Shown one piece after another: positions 33,471-42,656 of a stretch of 64,000 nucleotides of DNA. Positions within the stretch are counted from its first letter, which is position 1, and the number at the start of each line of letters is the position of its first letter. The notes beneath the pieces were generated by a model. It ran no database searches. It was given only the letters and a program-made list of their open reading frames with translations, and was not told where the DNA came from. Position numbers and translations under genes: made by a program. The stretch is from Avipropionibacterium sp050157065 (GTDB lineage Bacteria > Actinomycetota > Actinomycetes > Propionibacteriales > Propionibacteriaceae), in assembly GCA_050157065.1 (NCBI GenBank), contig CP189573.1. One strand, 5' to 3'.

Positions 33471-34828
33471 TTGGCCAGGGCCGTCCGGACGACCGCAGCC
33501 AGCTGCTCCCCGATCTCTCGCGCGCGCTGTTCGGTGGCCGCCTCCACCATCACCCGGACCAGGTCCTCGGTGCCCGAGGGCCGCAGCAGCACCCGACCGG
33601 TGTCGCCCAGCTCGTCGGTGACCCGGCTGACCGCGGCAGTCACGGCCGGATCGCTGGCGGCCCGGGACTTGTCGACGTCGGCGACGTTGATCAACACCTG
33701 CGGCAGCCGCTGCACCACCCCGGCGAGCTCGGCCAGCGACTTGCTGGTGGTGGCGATCCGCGCCGCCAGGTGGAGCGCGGTGAGCACCCCGTCCCCGGTC
33801 GTCGCGTAGCGCGACTGGATGACGTGGCCGGACTGCTCGCCGCCGAGGACGTACCCGCCGGCCTTCATCTCCTCCAGCACGTACCGGTCGCCGACCTTGG
33901 CCTGCTTGACGGTGATGCCGGCATCGCGCATCGCGTTCAGGAAGCCGAGGTTGCTCATCACGGTGGCGACCACGGTGTCGTGGGCCAGGGTGCCGGCCTC
34001 CTTCATGGCGAGCGCGAGGACGGCCAGGATCTGATCACCGTCGACCACGTTGCCGTCGGCATCGACGCACAGGCAGCGATCGGCATCCCCGTCCACGGCG
34101 ACACCGAGGTCGGCGCCGTGCTCGCGCACGGCGGCCTGCAGGTCACCCAGGTGGGTGGAACCGCAGTTGTCGTTGATGTTCAACCCGTCGGGGGAACAGT
34201 GGATCGGGATGACCGTGGCACCCTGCACCTCGAGCGAACACGGCGCCGTACGGTAGGCCGCCCCATTCGCCCCGTCGACCACGACGGTCAGGCCGGCCAG
34301 TGAGATCGCGTCCTCGTCGTCGACGCCCAGCGAGGTGACCAGGTGGGCGATGTACTCCTCGACCGGCTCCTGGTCCTCGGTGATGCGCCCGACACCGGCA
34401 CCGGTGGGGCGCTGCCACGCCTCACCCATCCGCGCCTCGATGGCGTCCTCGAGCCGGTCGTCGAGCTTGGCGCCGCCGCGGGCGAAGAACTTGATGCCGT
34501 TGTCGGGCATCGGGTTGTGCGAGGCGGACAGCATCACCCCGAGGTCGGCGCCCCGGTGACCGACCAGCCAGGCCACACCGGGGGTCGGGACGACCCCGAG
34601 TCGGACCACGTCGACCCCGGCCGACGCCAGACCGGCCACCACGGCGGCCTCGAGGAACTCCCCCGAGGCACGTGGGTCGCGGCCGACCAGCGCCACCGGG
34701 TTGCGACCGAGTTCACCGGTCTCCCCCAGTACGTGGGCAGCCGCGACCGACAGGTCGAGGGCCAGCTCCGCGGTCAGGCCGTCATTGGCCCGTCCGCGCA
34801 CACCATCGGTACCGAACAGTCGCCCCAT
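33467..34828 (-). CDS. glmM: Phosphoglucosamine mutase
   Basis: This 453-residue enzyme converts glucosamine-6-phosphate to glucosamine-1-phosphate after GlmS. The N-terminus GRLFGTDGVRGRAN and the phosphoserine loop LSASHNPMPDNGIKFF (Ser103) are characteristic. Magnesium is bound by VDGDADRCL, the sugar loop is GEQSGHVI, and the phosphate loop is RPSGTEDLVRVMVE. It lies 16 nt after rpsI and overlaps the 2H gene by 4 bp. Confidence 0.97.
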   Translation of the reverse strand: MGRLFGTDGVRGRANDGLTAELALDLSVAAAHVLGETGELGRNPVALVGRDPRASGEFLEAAVVAGLASAGVDVVRLGVVPTPGVAWLVGHRGADLGVMLSASHNPMPDNGIKFFARGGAKLDDRLEDAIEARMGEAWQRPTGAGVGRITEDQEPVEEYIAHLVTSLGVDDEDAISLAGLTVVVDGANGAAYRTAPCSLEVQGATVIPIHCSPDGLNINDNCGSTHLGDLQAAVREHGADLGVAVDGDADRCLCVDADGNVVDGDQILAVLALAMKEAGTLAHDTVVATVMSNLGFLNAMRDAGITVKQAKVGDRYVLEEMKAGGYVLGGEQSGHVIQSRYATTGDGVLTALHLAARIATTSKSLAELAGVVQRLPQVLINVADVDKSRAASDPAVTAAVSRVTDELGDTGRVLLRPSGTEDLVRVMVEAATEQRAREIGEQLAAVVRTALAK

Positions 34829-34844
34829 GGCCCGACCGCGCAGA

Positions 34845-35420
34845 TCAGCGCTTGCTGTACTGCGGAGCCTTGCGGGCCTTCTTCAGGCCGGCCTTCTTGC
34901 GTTCCTTGATCCGCGCATCGCGGGACAGCATGCCGGCCTTCTTCAGCGCGGGACGGCTGGCCTCGGCGTCGACGGCGTTGAGCGCCCGGGCCACCCCGAG
35001 GCGCAGCGCGCCGGCCTGGCCGGAGACACCGCCACCGTTGATGCGGGCGATGACGTCGTAGGCGCCCTCGACCGCGGCGGTGGCCAACGGCTCCGACACG
35101 ATCTGCTGGTGCACCTTGTTCGGGAAGTACTCGTCGAGGGTGCGACCGTTGATGGTCCAGCGACCCGAGCCGGGGACGATCCGCACGCGGGCGACAGCCT
35201 CCTTGCGGCGGCCGGTGGCCCCGCCGGGAGCGATCACCGCGGGACGCTCACCGGTGCCCTGCCCGGGCTGCCCGGCAGCCTCGGAGCGGTAGCTGATCTC
35301 CTTGTCACCCTCGGTGAACGACGAGCCCTCGTACGACTCCTCGGTCTCCTCCGGCGCGACGTCTGTGGTGGACTCGGTCACGGTGTTCCTCTGGCTGGTC
35401 TCGGTGCTGGTCTCGGTCAC
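34845..35420 (-). CDS. rpsI: 30S ribosomal protein S9 with acidic N-terminal extension
   Basis: The last about 130 residues are canonical S9 (ATGRRKEAVARVRIVPGSGR, INGGGVSGQAGALRLGVARAL, and the tRNA-contacting tail KKARKAPQYSKR). About 60 residues precede them (MTETSTETSQRNTVTES...), rich in Glu, Thr and Ser. Long S9 N-termini occur in actinobacteria. The ATG overlaps the rplM stop by 4 bp, which supports the long form. An internal start nearer the core cannot be excluded. Confidence 0.94.
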   Translation of the reverse strand: MTETSTETSQRNTVTESTTDVAPEETEESYEGSSFTEGDKEISYRSEAAGQPGQGTGERPAVIAPGGATGRRKEAVARVRIVPGSGRWTINGRTLDEYFPNKVHQQIVSEPLATAAVEGAYDVIARINGGGVSGQAGALRLGVARALNAVDAEASRPALKKAGMLSRDARIKERKKAGLKKARKAPQYSKR

Positions 35421-35860
35421 TGCGCGACCTGGGTGATCTCGTACGGCGTCGGCTGCTGGGCCTGGTGCGGGTGCTCAGGGCCCGAGTAGACCTTCAGCTT
35501 GCGGATGAGCTGCCGGCTCAACTTGTTCTTGGGCAGCATCCCCCACACGGCCAGCTCGACGGCCTTGCGCGGGTCGTTGTCGAGCAGTTCGCCGTACGGC
35601 ACCGCCTTCAGCCCGCCCGGGCGACCGGAGTGCCGGTACGCCATCTTGTCGGTGCGCTTGGCGCCGGTCAGGGCGATCTTCGAGGCGTTGACGACGACGA
35701 CGAAGTCGCCGGTGTCGACGTGGGGCGCGTACGTGGGCTTGTGCTTCCCGCGCAGCAACGTGGCGGCAGAGACCGCCAACCGGCCCAGGACCACGTCCTG
35801 GGCGTCGATCACGAGCCAGTTCCTGGCGATCTCGCCAGGCTTGGGGCTGTAGGTGGACAC
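35417..35860 (-). CDS. rplM: 50S ribosomal protein L13
   Basis: A 147-residue L13 with RNWLVIDAQDVVLGRLAVSAATLLRGKHK, VVVNASKIALTG, and WGMLPKNKLSRQLIRKLKVY. It starts with GTG after an AGGAA ribosome binding site. Its promoter lies at 36008-36036, 150 bp upstream, next to the inserted IS. It leads the rplM-rpsI-glmM operon. Confidence 0.97.
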   Translation of the reverse strand: MSTYSPKPGEIARNWLVIDAQDVVLGRLAVSAATLLRGKHKPTYAPHVDTGDFVVVVNASKIALTGAKRTDKMAYRHSGRPGGLKAVPYGELLDNDPRKAVELAVWGMLPKNKLSRQLIRKLKVYSGPEHPHQAQQPTPYEITQVAQ

Positions 35861-36007
35861 GCTGTTCCTGCCAATCTCTGCGCTGCTGTTCGATGTCGGG
35901 TGGTTGCCGGCCCTCGGGGAACCTCACAGGCCAACCCACCCCGCGAAGTTCGGCGGGGCGAACGTTCAGTCAAGAGTGTCGGGCATGCCTGCACGCAACA
36001 GCGAGTC

Positions 36008-36036
36008 AGCTTACCGTCGGTGACCATCCAGAGCAA
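36008..36036 (-). promoter_or_regulatory. rplM operon promoter
   Basis: On the minus strand, TTGCTC (36031-36036), a 17-bp spacer and TAAGCT (36008-36013) make a good housekeeping promoter. It leaves a leader of about 140 nt before rplM. The left end of the IS begins only about 10-20 bp upstream of the -35 box. Confidence 0.7.
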
Positions 36037-36045
36037 AACTCCGAC

Positions 36046-37475
36046 GAGACTCACATGAAGTCCCCGCGTAGCGAGGGGTCGTGCCTCACACAGTTTCCCC
36101 CGGGAACGGGTGGGGGTCGGTCACGCTGGGGTGTGAGTGCGAAGGATCTGTCGTTGTCGGCTCGGGTCGAGGTCACGAAGAAGTACGCCACCGCGTATGC
36201 GCAGGCTGGGAAGCGGGACAAGGGCCGGATCTTGGATCAGGTCGTGTCGGTCACGGGCTGGAACCGCGACCATGCCCGCCAGCAACTGAGGCGCCGGCTC
36301 GCTCAGCCCAAGGGCCGGGCTCGGGCCACGGTTGCGGTGATCGACCGCCGCCGCACCAAGCCTCGCAAGTACTCCTACGACGCGGTCAAGACGCTGCAGA
36401 AGGTCTGGGCCACCGCCGGTGGGACCTGCGGCAAGTACCTGGCAGTCTCGATGCCCGACTGGCTGGACGCGATGGAAGCCGAGGGCTCCCTGGTGCTGGG
36501 CGCCGACCGATACGACCGCGAGGTTCGCGCCGAGCTGGAATCAATGTCGGCGGCCACGATGGACCGTTACTTGGCCCCTGCCCGCGCGAACGACCCGATC
36601 CGCGGCAAGGCCACCACCAAGCCCGGCAGCCTGTTGCGGAACTCGATCAGCGTCCGCAAGGCCGGTGACGAGGTCGAGGCCGAGCCCGGGTTCTTCGAGG
36701 TCGACACCGTCGCCCACTGCGGCCCCACCCTGGCCGGCGAGTTTGCCCGCACCGTGAACTTCACCGACATGCACACCGGCTGGGTGTTCACCCGCGCGGT
36801 CCGCAACAACGCCCACGTCCATATCCGGTCCGCGTTCGACGACCTGGTCGCCACGGTGCCGTTCATGGTGACCGGTATCGACTGCGACAACGGCTCGGAG
36901 TTCATCAACCACGACCTGATCGGCTGGGCCGCCGACCGCACGATCTTCTTCACCCGGTCCCGGCCCTACAAGAAGAACGACCAAGCCACCATCGAGTCCA
37001 AGAACAACCACCTCGTCCGCCGATACGGCTTCTACCACCGCTACGACACCGGGCTCGAGCTCGAACTGCTGAACCGGCTCTGGCCGCTGGTGTGTGACCG
37101 GCTGAACTTCCTCACCCCCACGAAGAAGCCCGTCGGCTACGCCACCGACCAGGTCGGCCGCCGCAAACGCGTCTACGACACGCCACGGACCCCCTACCAA
37201 CGGCTCCTCGACGCCGGCGTCCTGAGCACCGCCCAGCAACACGAACTCACCGCCCACAAGGCCACCCTCCGACCCGCCGCGATGGCCCACGAGATCCACC
37301 TGATCCAGCAGGAACTCACCCGACTCGCCGGCCACAAGACCCGACGCCTCGAAGACCAAGCCCGCCCCCACCTGCCCGACCCATCCGGAATCCGTCTCCA
37401 CGCCAGCTAACGTTTCGCGGGGGAAAACCATGTGAGGCACGGCCCCACCTACGCGGGGACTTGACAGTGAGGCAC
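36046..37475 (+). mobile_element. Insertion sequence with DD35E transposase
   Basis: Both ends carry related inverted sequences. AAGTCCCCGCGTAG starts at 36058 on the left and its complement CTACGCGGGGACTT ends at 37462 on the right. Each end also has GTGCCTCAC/GTGAGGCAC copies spaced 35 bp apart (36046 degenerate and 36081; 37432 and 37467), and a TTTCCCCCG stretch further in. The imperfect terminal repeats span about 50-60 bp. Exact ends and a target duplication could not be fixed by eye. It encloses one transposase gene and looks complete. Confidence 0.8.
36133..37410 (+). CDS. IS transposase with integrase core
   Basis: From the GTG at 36133 (VSAKDLSLSARVEVTKKYA) the protein has 425 residues. 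A helix-turn-helix N-terminus is followed by an rve-type catalytic core: first Asp in FFEVDTVAHCG (191), second in IDCDNGSEF (252), and Glu in ATIESKNNHLVRRYG (288), 35 residues after the second Asp. The string RSRPYKKNDQATIESKN is typical of integrase-core transposases of actinobacterial elements that I would place near the ISNCY or IS481-like groups; the exact family needs a database. No frameshift or stop interrupts it, so it may be active. Confidence 0.9.
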   Translation: MSAKDLSLSARVEVTKKYATAYAQAGKRDKGRILDQVVSVTGWNRDHARQQLRRRLAQPKGRARATVAVIDRRRTKPRKYSYDAVKTLQKVWATAGGTCGKYLAVSMPDWLDAMEAEGSLVLGADRYDREVRAELESMSAATMDRYLAPARANDPIRGKATTKPGSLLRNSISVRKAGDEVEAEPGFFEVDTVAHCGPTLAGEFARTVNFTDMHTGWVFTRAVRNNAHVHIRSAFDDLVATVPFMVTGIDCDNGSEFINHDLIGWAADRTIFFTRSRPYKKNDQATIESKNNHLVRRYGFYHRYDTGLELELLNRLWPLVCDRLNFLTPTKKPVGYATDQVGRRKRVYDTPRTPYQRLLDAGVLSTAQQHELTAHKATLRPAAMAHEIHLIQQELTRLAGHKTRRLEDQARPHLPDPSGIRLHAS

Positions 37476-37586
37476 CACGAACTCGGCCGCCGCCACGGGG
37501 GAAGCCGACCGTTCCGAGCGACCCGGGTCGGGTGTCGAGCCTCGGGAAAGACCGACCCCGGTTGGCGAATCGGCCCGCCTCCCGCA

Positions 37587-37592
37587 TAGGTT
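37587..37592 (+). promoter_or_regulatory. -10 box for leaderless gltA
   Basis: TAGGTT ends 6 nt before the gltA ATG. Confidence 0.5.
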
Positions 37593-37598
37593 TACCCC

Positions 37599-38894
<1,296 letters not shown>

Positions 38895-38916
38895 CCTTCA
38901 CGCCGACCGAGCCGCC

Positions 38917-39000
38917 GCGTCACGCCCGTCGAGTCGCCGCGTCACGCCCGTCGAGCCGTCGCGTCACGCCCGTCGAGCCGTCGCGTCACGCCCGTCGAGC
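38917..39000 (+). repeat. Four 22-bp tandem units downstream of gltA
   Basis: GCGTCACGCCCGTCGAG recurs at 38917, 38939, 38961 and 38983, exactly 22 bp apart, followed by a decaying GCCGGTCGAG tail to about 39017. It is non-coding. Confidence 0.95.
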
Positions 39001-39065
39001 CGGTCGAGCCGGTCGAGACGCCCGCCGAGCCCGCCTTCCTGGCGCGGATCGGCGGGTGCTCTCGT

Positions 39066-39128
39066 AAAAAAGGGCGCCACAGCGACGTACGCGACGCATA
39101 CGTCCAGCTGTGTCGCTGTGGCGCCCTT
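39066..39128 (-). terminator. Intrinsic terminator facing the minus strand, no gene assigned
   Basis: Perfect 17-bp arms AAGGGCGCCACAGCGAC (39070-39086) and its complement (39112-39128) with a 25-nt loop. Read on the minus strand, the stem runs directly into TTTTTT (39066-39071 on plus). On the plus strand no T-run follows, so the signal faces leftward, although both neighbouring genes are on the plus strand. Confidence 0.75.
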
Positions 39129-39218
39129 CGGTGCGGGCCTCCCACCTTCGACAGGCCTGGGGATCGTGTGATCACGCCCGCCGAGCCCGTCGAAACGCCC
39201 CGGAACGGGGGTGCGCGA

Positions 39219-39224
39219 TAGATT
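39219..39224 (+). promoter_or_regulatory. Candidate -10 box of trmB operon
   Basis: TAGATT about 70 nt before the trmB start; no clear -35. Confidence 0.35.
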
Positions 39225-39293
39225 GCGGGGACCGACGGCGCCCCGGCACCGCGCACCACCCACCACAGGACTCCCGAGAGGATCAGACACGCC

Positions 39294-40019
39294 GTGACCG
39301 ACCCGACCCACCCCCAGGCCGCCCCGCGGCGTGAGCTGACGTCCTTCGTGCGACGTGGTGGCCGGATGACCCAGGGCCAGCTCCGGGCGTGGCACATGTA
39401 CGCCCCGCGCTTCGTGGTGCCGCTGCCCGGACTCCCCCACTCCGGCATCGTGGAGCCACGCGAACCGCTCGACCTCGAGTCGCTGTTCGGCCGGCGGGCC
39501 CCGATCGTGGTGGAGATCGGCCCCGGGATGGGTGAGTCACTCGCGGCGATGGCCGCCCGGCATCCCGATCGCGACTTCATCGCCTTCGAGGTGTACGAGG
39601 CGGGTGCCGCCGGCCTGATCCTGAAACTCGCCCGCGCCGAGGTCGACAACGTCCGTGTGATCGTCGCCGACGCGGTGTCGGGCCTGCGTCACCTGCTGGC
39701 ACCGGGGTCACTGACCGAGGTGTTGACCTTCTTCCCCGACCCGTGGCCGAAGGCGCGTCACCACAAGCGTCGGCTGGTCGACACCGCCTTCGCCGACCTG
39801 GTCGCCGACCGGCTGACGTCCGATGGGCTGTGGCGACTGGCCACCGACTGGCAGGAGTACGCCGACCAGATGCGCGAGGTGCTCGACCCGCACCCACAGT
39901 TCACCAACCTGCACGACGGGTGGGCACCCCGGTTCGACGAGAGAATCCTGACCCGCTTCGAGAACCGCGGCATCCGCGAAGGCCGCACCATCCGCGACCT
40001 GACGTACCGGCGGAGCTGA
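39294..40019 (+). CDS. trmB: tRNA (guanine-N7-)-methyltransferase
   Basis: This 241-residue SAM enzyme methylates G46 of tRNA. Motif I is VVEIGPGMGESLAAMA, followed by FIAFEVYEAGAAGL; the family-specific FFPDPWPKARHHKRRLV is intact, as is the late TRFENRGIREGRTIRDL. It starts with GTG. It leads a three-gene operon, trmB-truA-methyltransferase, with a 2-nt gap and then a 4-nt overlap. Confidence 0.96.
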   Translation: MTDPTHPQAAPRRELTSFVRRGGRMTQGQLRAWHMYAPRFVVPLPGLPHSGIVEPREPLDLESLFGRRAPIVVEIGPGMGESLAAMAARHPDRDFIAFEVYEAGAAGLILKLARAEVDNVRVIVADAVSGLRHLLAPGSLTEVLTFFPDPWPKARHHKRRLVDTAFADLVADRLTSDGLWRLATDWQEYADQMREVLDPHPQFTNLHDGWAPRFDERILTRFENRGIREGRTIRDLTYRRS

Positions 40020-40021
40020 TC

Positions 40022-40936
40022 ATGGACACGTCCCGGCCCACGTCCGCCGAGCCTGCCGAGGAGCGTCTCGACGAGCGCACGGTCCGGTTGCGGCTCGACA
40101 TCGCCTACGACGGCACGGACTTCTCGGGGTGGGCGAGCCAACCGGGACTCCGTACCGTGCAGGGGGTGCTGGAGGAGTGGATCGGCAAGACCCTGCGGCT
40201 GCCCGAGCCGGTCATGATCACCTGCGCCGGCCGTACCGACGCCGGGGTGCACGCTCGCGGCCAGGTCGCCCACGTCGACATCGATCCCGGCCAGGTCGCC
40301 CGGCCGAGCCGGCCCGGCGATGGTGATCATGATTTGCCACGGTTGTTGCTCCGCCGACTCACCAGGGCCCTGCCCGACGACGTCGCGGTCCGTGACGTGA
40401 CCGTCGCCCCGCCGGGCTTCGATGCCAGGTTCGCGGCCACCCAGCGGCGCTACACGTACCGGATCGCAGATGGCCTGAGCCGCCAGAATCCCTTGCTGCG
40501 TTCAACTGTCACGGTCGTCCCCGACGAGCTCGACGTATCGATCATGAACGCGGCGGCAACCAGCTGGCGTGGCCTGCACGACTTCGCGGCCTTCTGCAAG
40601 AGACGCGAGGGCGCGACCACGATCCGCACCCTGACGCACTGCGAGGTGACCCGGACGACCGCCGGCGAGCGCGCCGGCACGATCGAGGTCGACGTCCGGG
40701 CCGATGCCTTCTGTCACTCGATGGTGCGCTCCCTGGTCGGCGCGCTGGTCGCTGTCGGCACGGGTCGACGTGACCTCAACTGGGCACAAGGTCTCTTGCA
40801 GCACAGGGATCGCAGCGGCGACATCAGCGTCATGCCGGCGCGCGGCCTGTGTCTGGAGGAGGTCAGCTATCCCCCCGACGATCAGCTGGTCGCCCGGGTC
40901 CACGAGGCCCGGGCGACGCGGGAGCCACTGCGATGA
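40022..40936 (+). CDS. truA: tRNA pseudouridine(38-40) synthase
   Basis: The ATG at 40022 gives 304 residues. The catalytic aspartate is in CAGRTDAGVHARGQV; RLDIAYDGTDFSGW and QRRYTYRIADG are further TruA blocks, and DAFCHSMVRSLVGALVAVG is near the end. An insertion of about 12 residues rich in Arg, Pro and Gly (ARPSRPGDGDHDL) follows the catalytic region. In many actinobacteria truA follows rplQ; here it stands with trmB, about 18 kb away from rplQ. Confidence 0.95.
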   Translation: MDTSRPTSAEPAEERLDERTVRLRLDIAYDGTDFSGWASQPGLRTVQGVLEEWIGKTLRLPEPVMITCAGRTDAGVHARGQVAHVDIDPGQVARPSRPGDGDHDLPRLLLRRLTRALPDDVAVRDVTVAPPGFDARFAATQRRYTYRIADGLSRQNPLLRSTVTVVPDELDVSIMNAAATSWRGLHDFAAFCKRREGATTIRTLTHCEVTRTTAGERAGTIEVDVRADAFCHSMVRSLVGALVAVGTGRRDLNWAQGLLQHRDRSGDISVMPARGLCLEEVSYPPDDQLVARVHEARATREPLR

Positions 40937-41538
40937 CCGGCTCGACACCGCACTACTTCACCACGCCGACCGGCCCGGAACAGCGCCGCAGCGTGCGGGC
41001 CACCATCTGGGGTCGTGACTACACGTTCACCACGGCGCGGGGTGTGTTCTCCACCGACGGCCTCGACCTCGGCACCCAGGTGTTGCTGCGCAGCGTCGAG
41101 CCCACCCCCGGGGCCGCTCGCCTGCTCGACCTCGGCTGCGGCTGGGGGGCGATCGCGGTCGCCCTGGCCGTCGAGGTGCCCGGGGCGACGGTCGACGCGG
41201 TGGACGTGAACGACCGGGCGTTGGCGCTGACCCGTGACAATGCGGCCGCGTACGGCGTCGACGACAGGGTCCGACCGGCCCTGCCGGACGACGTACCGCC
41301 CGGTGAGTTCGACGAGATCTGGTCCAATCCGCCGATCCGGGTGGGCAAGGAGGCACTGCACGCCCTGCTGCTGCAGTGGCTCCCCCGGCTCCGCCCCGGG
41401 GGCCGGGCCCACCTCGTGGTCGGCCGCCATCTGGGCGCCGACTCGTTGCAGCGGTGGCTGACCGACCAGGGCCACCCGACGGAGCGGACCGCCAGCGCCA
41501 AGGGATTCCGGGTGCTGACCACGACCCGCTCCACCTGA
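40933..41538 (+). CDS. RsmC/RlmG-type methyltransferase
   Basis: The ATG at 40933 overlaps the truA stop by 4 bp and gives 201 residues, the short single-domain form. Motif I is LLDLGCGWGAIAVALA and the catalytic motif is SNPPIRVGKEALH (N-P-P-I), which fits N2-guanine methylation of rRNA by family; the opening HYFTTPTGPEQRRSVRATIWG is usual for this actinobacterial group. Its place in a tRNA-modification operon supports an RNA target. Confidence 0.88.
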   Translation: MTGSTPHYFTTPTGPEQRRSVRATIWGRDYTFTTARGVFSTDGLDLGTQVLLRSVEPTPGAARLLDLGCGWGAIAVALAVEVPGATVDAVDVNDRALALTRDNAAAYGVDDRVRPALPDDVPPGEFDEIWSNPPIRVGKEALHALLLQWLPRLRPGGRAHLVVGRHLGADSLQRWLTDQGHPTERTASAKGFRVLTTTRST

Positions 41539-41570
41539 GCCGTGACCGGCCGGTACGACCGGCGCGGAAT

Positions 41571-41576
41571 GGGTAC
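41571..41576 (+). promoter_or_regulatory. Possible stress-sigma -10 (GGGTAC) of csbD-like gene
   Basis: GGGTAC, the -10 form used by SigB/SigF-type factors, lies 41 nt before the CsbD start. The GTTT -35 partner is not clear. Confidence 0.3.
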
Positions 41577-41616
41577 CGTGGGATCACGTTCACCTTTCGA
41601 CGAAGGAGTGTGCACC

Positions 41617-41796
41617 ATGGGAGTCAAGGACTCGGCCGACGAGGCCAAGGGCAGGATGAAGGAAGCCGCCGGCGACCTCACCGACAACGAGAAGCTGCAG
41701 CGCGAAGGCGCTGCGGAGAAGAACGAAGCCAAGCTGAGGGGCGCCGCCGACGACGTCAAGGAAGGCTTCTCCGACGCCAAGGACCGCCTCAGCTGA
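41617..41796 (+). CDS. CsbD family small stress protein
   Basis: A 59-residue, highly charged protein, MGVKDSADEAKGRMKEAAGD then LTDNEKLQREGAAEKNEAKL, which is the CsbD pattern. The ATG at 41617 follows a GAAGGAG ribosome binding site; the upstream frame is non-coding. Relatives are induced by general stress sigma factors, and their molecular role is unknown. It is flanked by a terminator on its right. Confidence 0.9.
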   Translation: MGVKDSADEAKGRMKEAAGDLTDNEKLQREGAAEKNEAKLRGAADDVKEGFSDAKDRLS

Positions 41797-41818
41797 CGGT
41801 CCCGCACGACCCCGCGTC

Positions 41819-41846
41819 GAGGGGGTGGACCCATGTCCACCCCCTC
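41819..41846 (+). terminator. Hairpin terminator after the csbD-like gene
   Basis: Perfect 12-bp arms GAGGGGGTGGAC (41819-41830) and GTCCACCCCCTC (41835-41846) with a 4-nt loop; the T-tract is weak. Confidence 0.65.
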
Positions 41847-41946
41847 GGCCGTGCACCAACCGCGTTGACTAGGCTGGGATCAGTTCGCGCGTCACTCGCA
41901 CTGGCCGGTGAGCGCACCGGCCGAGCCGCACACGGATAGGACGAAC

Positions 41947-42558
41947 ATGGCGACTTACACCCTCCCCGATCTCGACTACGACTACGGAGCGCTCGCTCCG
42001 CACATCGCGCCGGAGATCATGGAGTTGCACCACTCCAAGCACCACAACACCTACGTCACCGGCGCCAACACCGCGCTGGAGAAGCTCGAGGAAGCCCGCG
42101 CGGGCGGCGACTTCGCCAACATCAACAAGCTCGAGAAGGACCTCGCGTTCAACTTGGGCGGCCACGTCAACCACTCGGTCTTCTGGAAGAACATGTCGCC
42201 CGACGGCGGCGGTGAGCCGACCGGCGAACTGGCCTCGGCGATCGACGAGTTCTTCGGCGGCTTCGAGGGCTTCAAGGGCCAGTTCGCGGCCAACGCGGCG
42301 GGCATCCAGGGCTCCGGCTGGTCCGTCGTCGCCTGGGACATCCTCGGCGCCCGGCTGAACATGTTCCAGCTCTTCGACCAGCAGGGCAACGTCCCGCTGG
42401 GTCAGGTGCCGGTCGTCCAGCTCGACATGTGGGAGCACGCCTTCTACCTGCAGTACAAGAACGTCAAGGCCGACTACGTCGACGCCTGGTGGAACGTGGT
42501 CAACTGGGCCGACGCCGAGGCTCGCCTCGCGGCCGCCCGCACCACCAAGCTGGTCTGA
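41947..42558 (+). CDS. sod: Superoxide dismutase, Fe/Mn family
   Basis: This 203-residue enzyme dismutates superoxide. The ATG at 41947 gives the canonical start MATYTLPDLDYDYGALAPHI. Metal ligands are in ELHHSKHHNTYV (first His), LGGHVNHSVFW (second His), and LDMWEHAFYLQYKN (Asp and third His). GSGWSVVAWD lies between. The sequence does not decide between iron, manganese or cambialistic use. A TAGGCT box lies about 70 nt upstream, and a strong terminator follows. Confidence 0.96.
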   Translation: MATYTLPDLDYDYGALAPHIAPEIMELHHSKHHNTYVTGANTALEKLEEARAGGDFANINKLEKDLAFNLGGHVNHSVFWKNMSPDGGGEPTGELASAIDEFFGGFEGFKGQFAANAAGIQGSGWSVVAWDILGARLNMFQLFDQQGNVPLGQVPVVQLDMWEHAFYLQYKNVKADYVDAWWNVVNWADAEARLAAARTTKLV

Positions 42559-42599
42559 CCGACCGGCCGCCCGGGACCGGACACGGTCCGAGACGACAC

Positions 42600-42632
42600 G
42601 AAGCCCCGACCAGTTCGACTGGTCGGGGCTTC
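42600..42632. terminator. Terminator between sod and the sugar-binding protein gene
   Basis: Arms GAAGCCCCGACCAG (42600-42613) and CTGGTCGGGGCTTC (42619-42632), a perfect 14-bp stem with a 5-nt TTCGA loop. It serves two convergent genes and marks the left border of the carbohydrate island. Confidence 0.85.
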
Positions 42633-42656
42633 GTCGTCCTCGCCGGCGGGCCCGAC

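Larger units (their letters stand above)
38895..39293. other. 399-bp non-coding stretch between gltA and trmB
   Basis: It holds the 22-bp tandem array (38917-39000), a strong hairpin followed by a T-tract in the minus-strand direction (39066-39128), and a TAGATT -10 box for trmB (39219-39224). No gene was recognised. A small minus-strand RNA ending at the hairpin is possible. Confidence 0.6.

Noticed and set aside
38942..39649. 235-codon minus-strand open frame across the gltA-trmB gap
   Set aside because: It runs through the 22-bp repeats and antisense to trmB with no conserved motif; it is not a gene.
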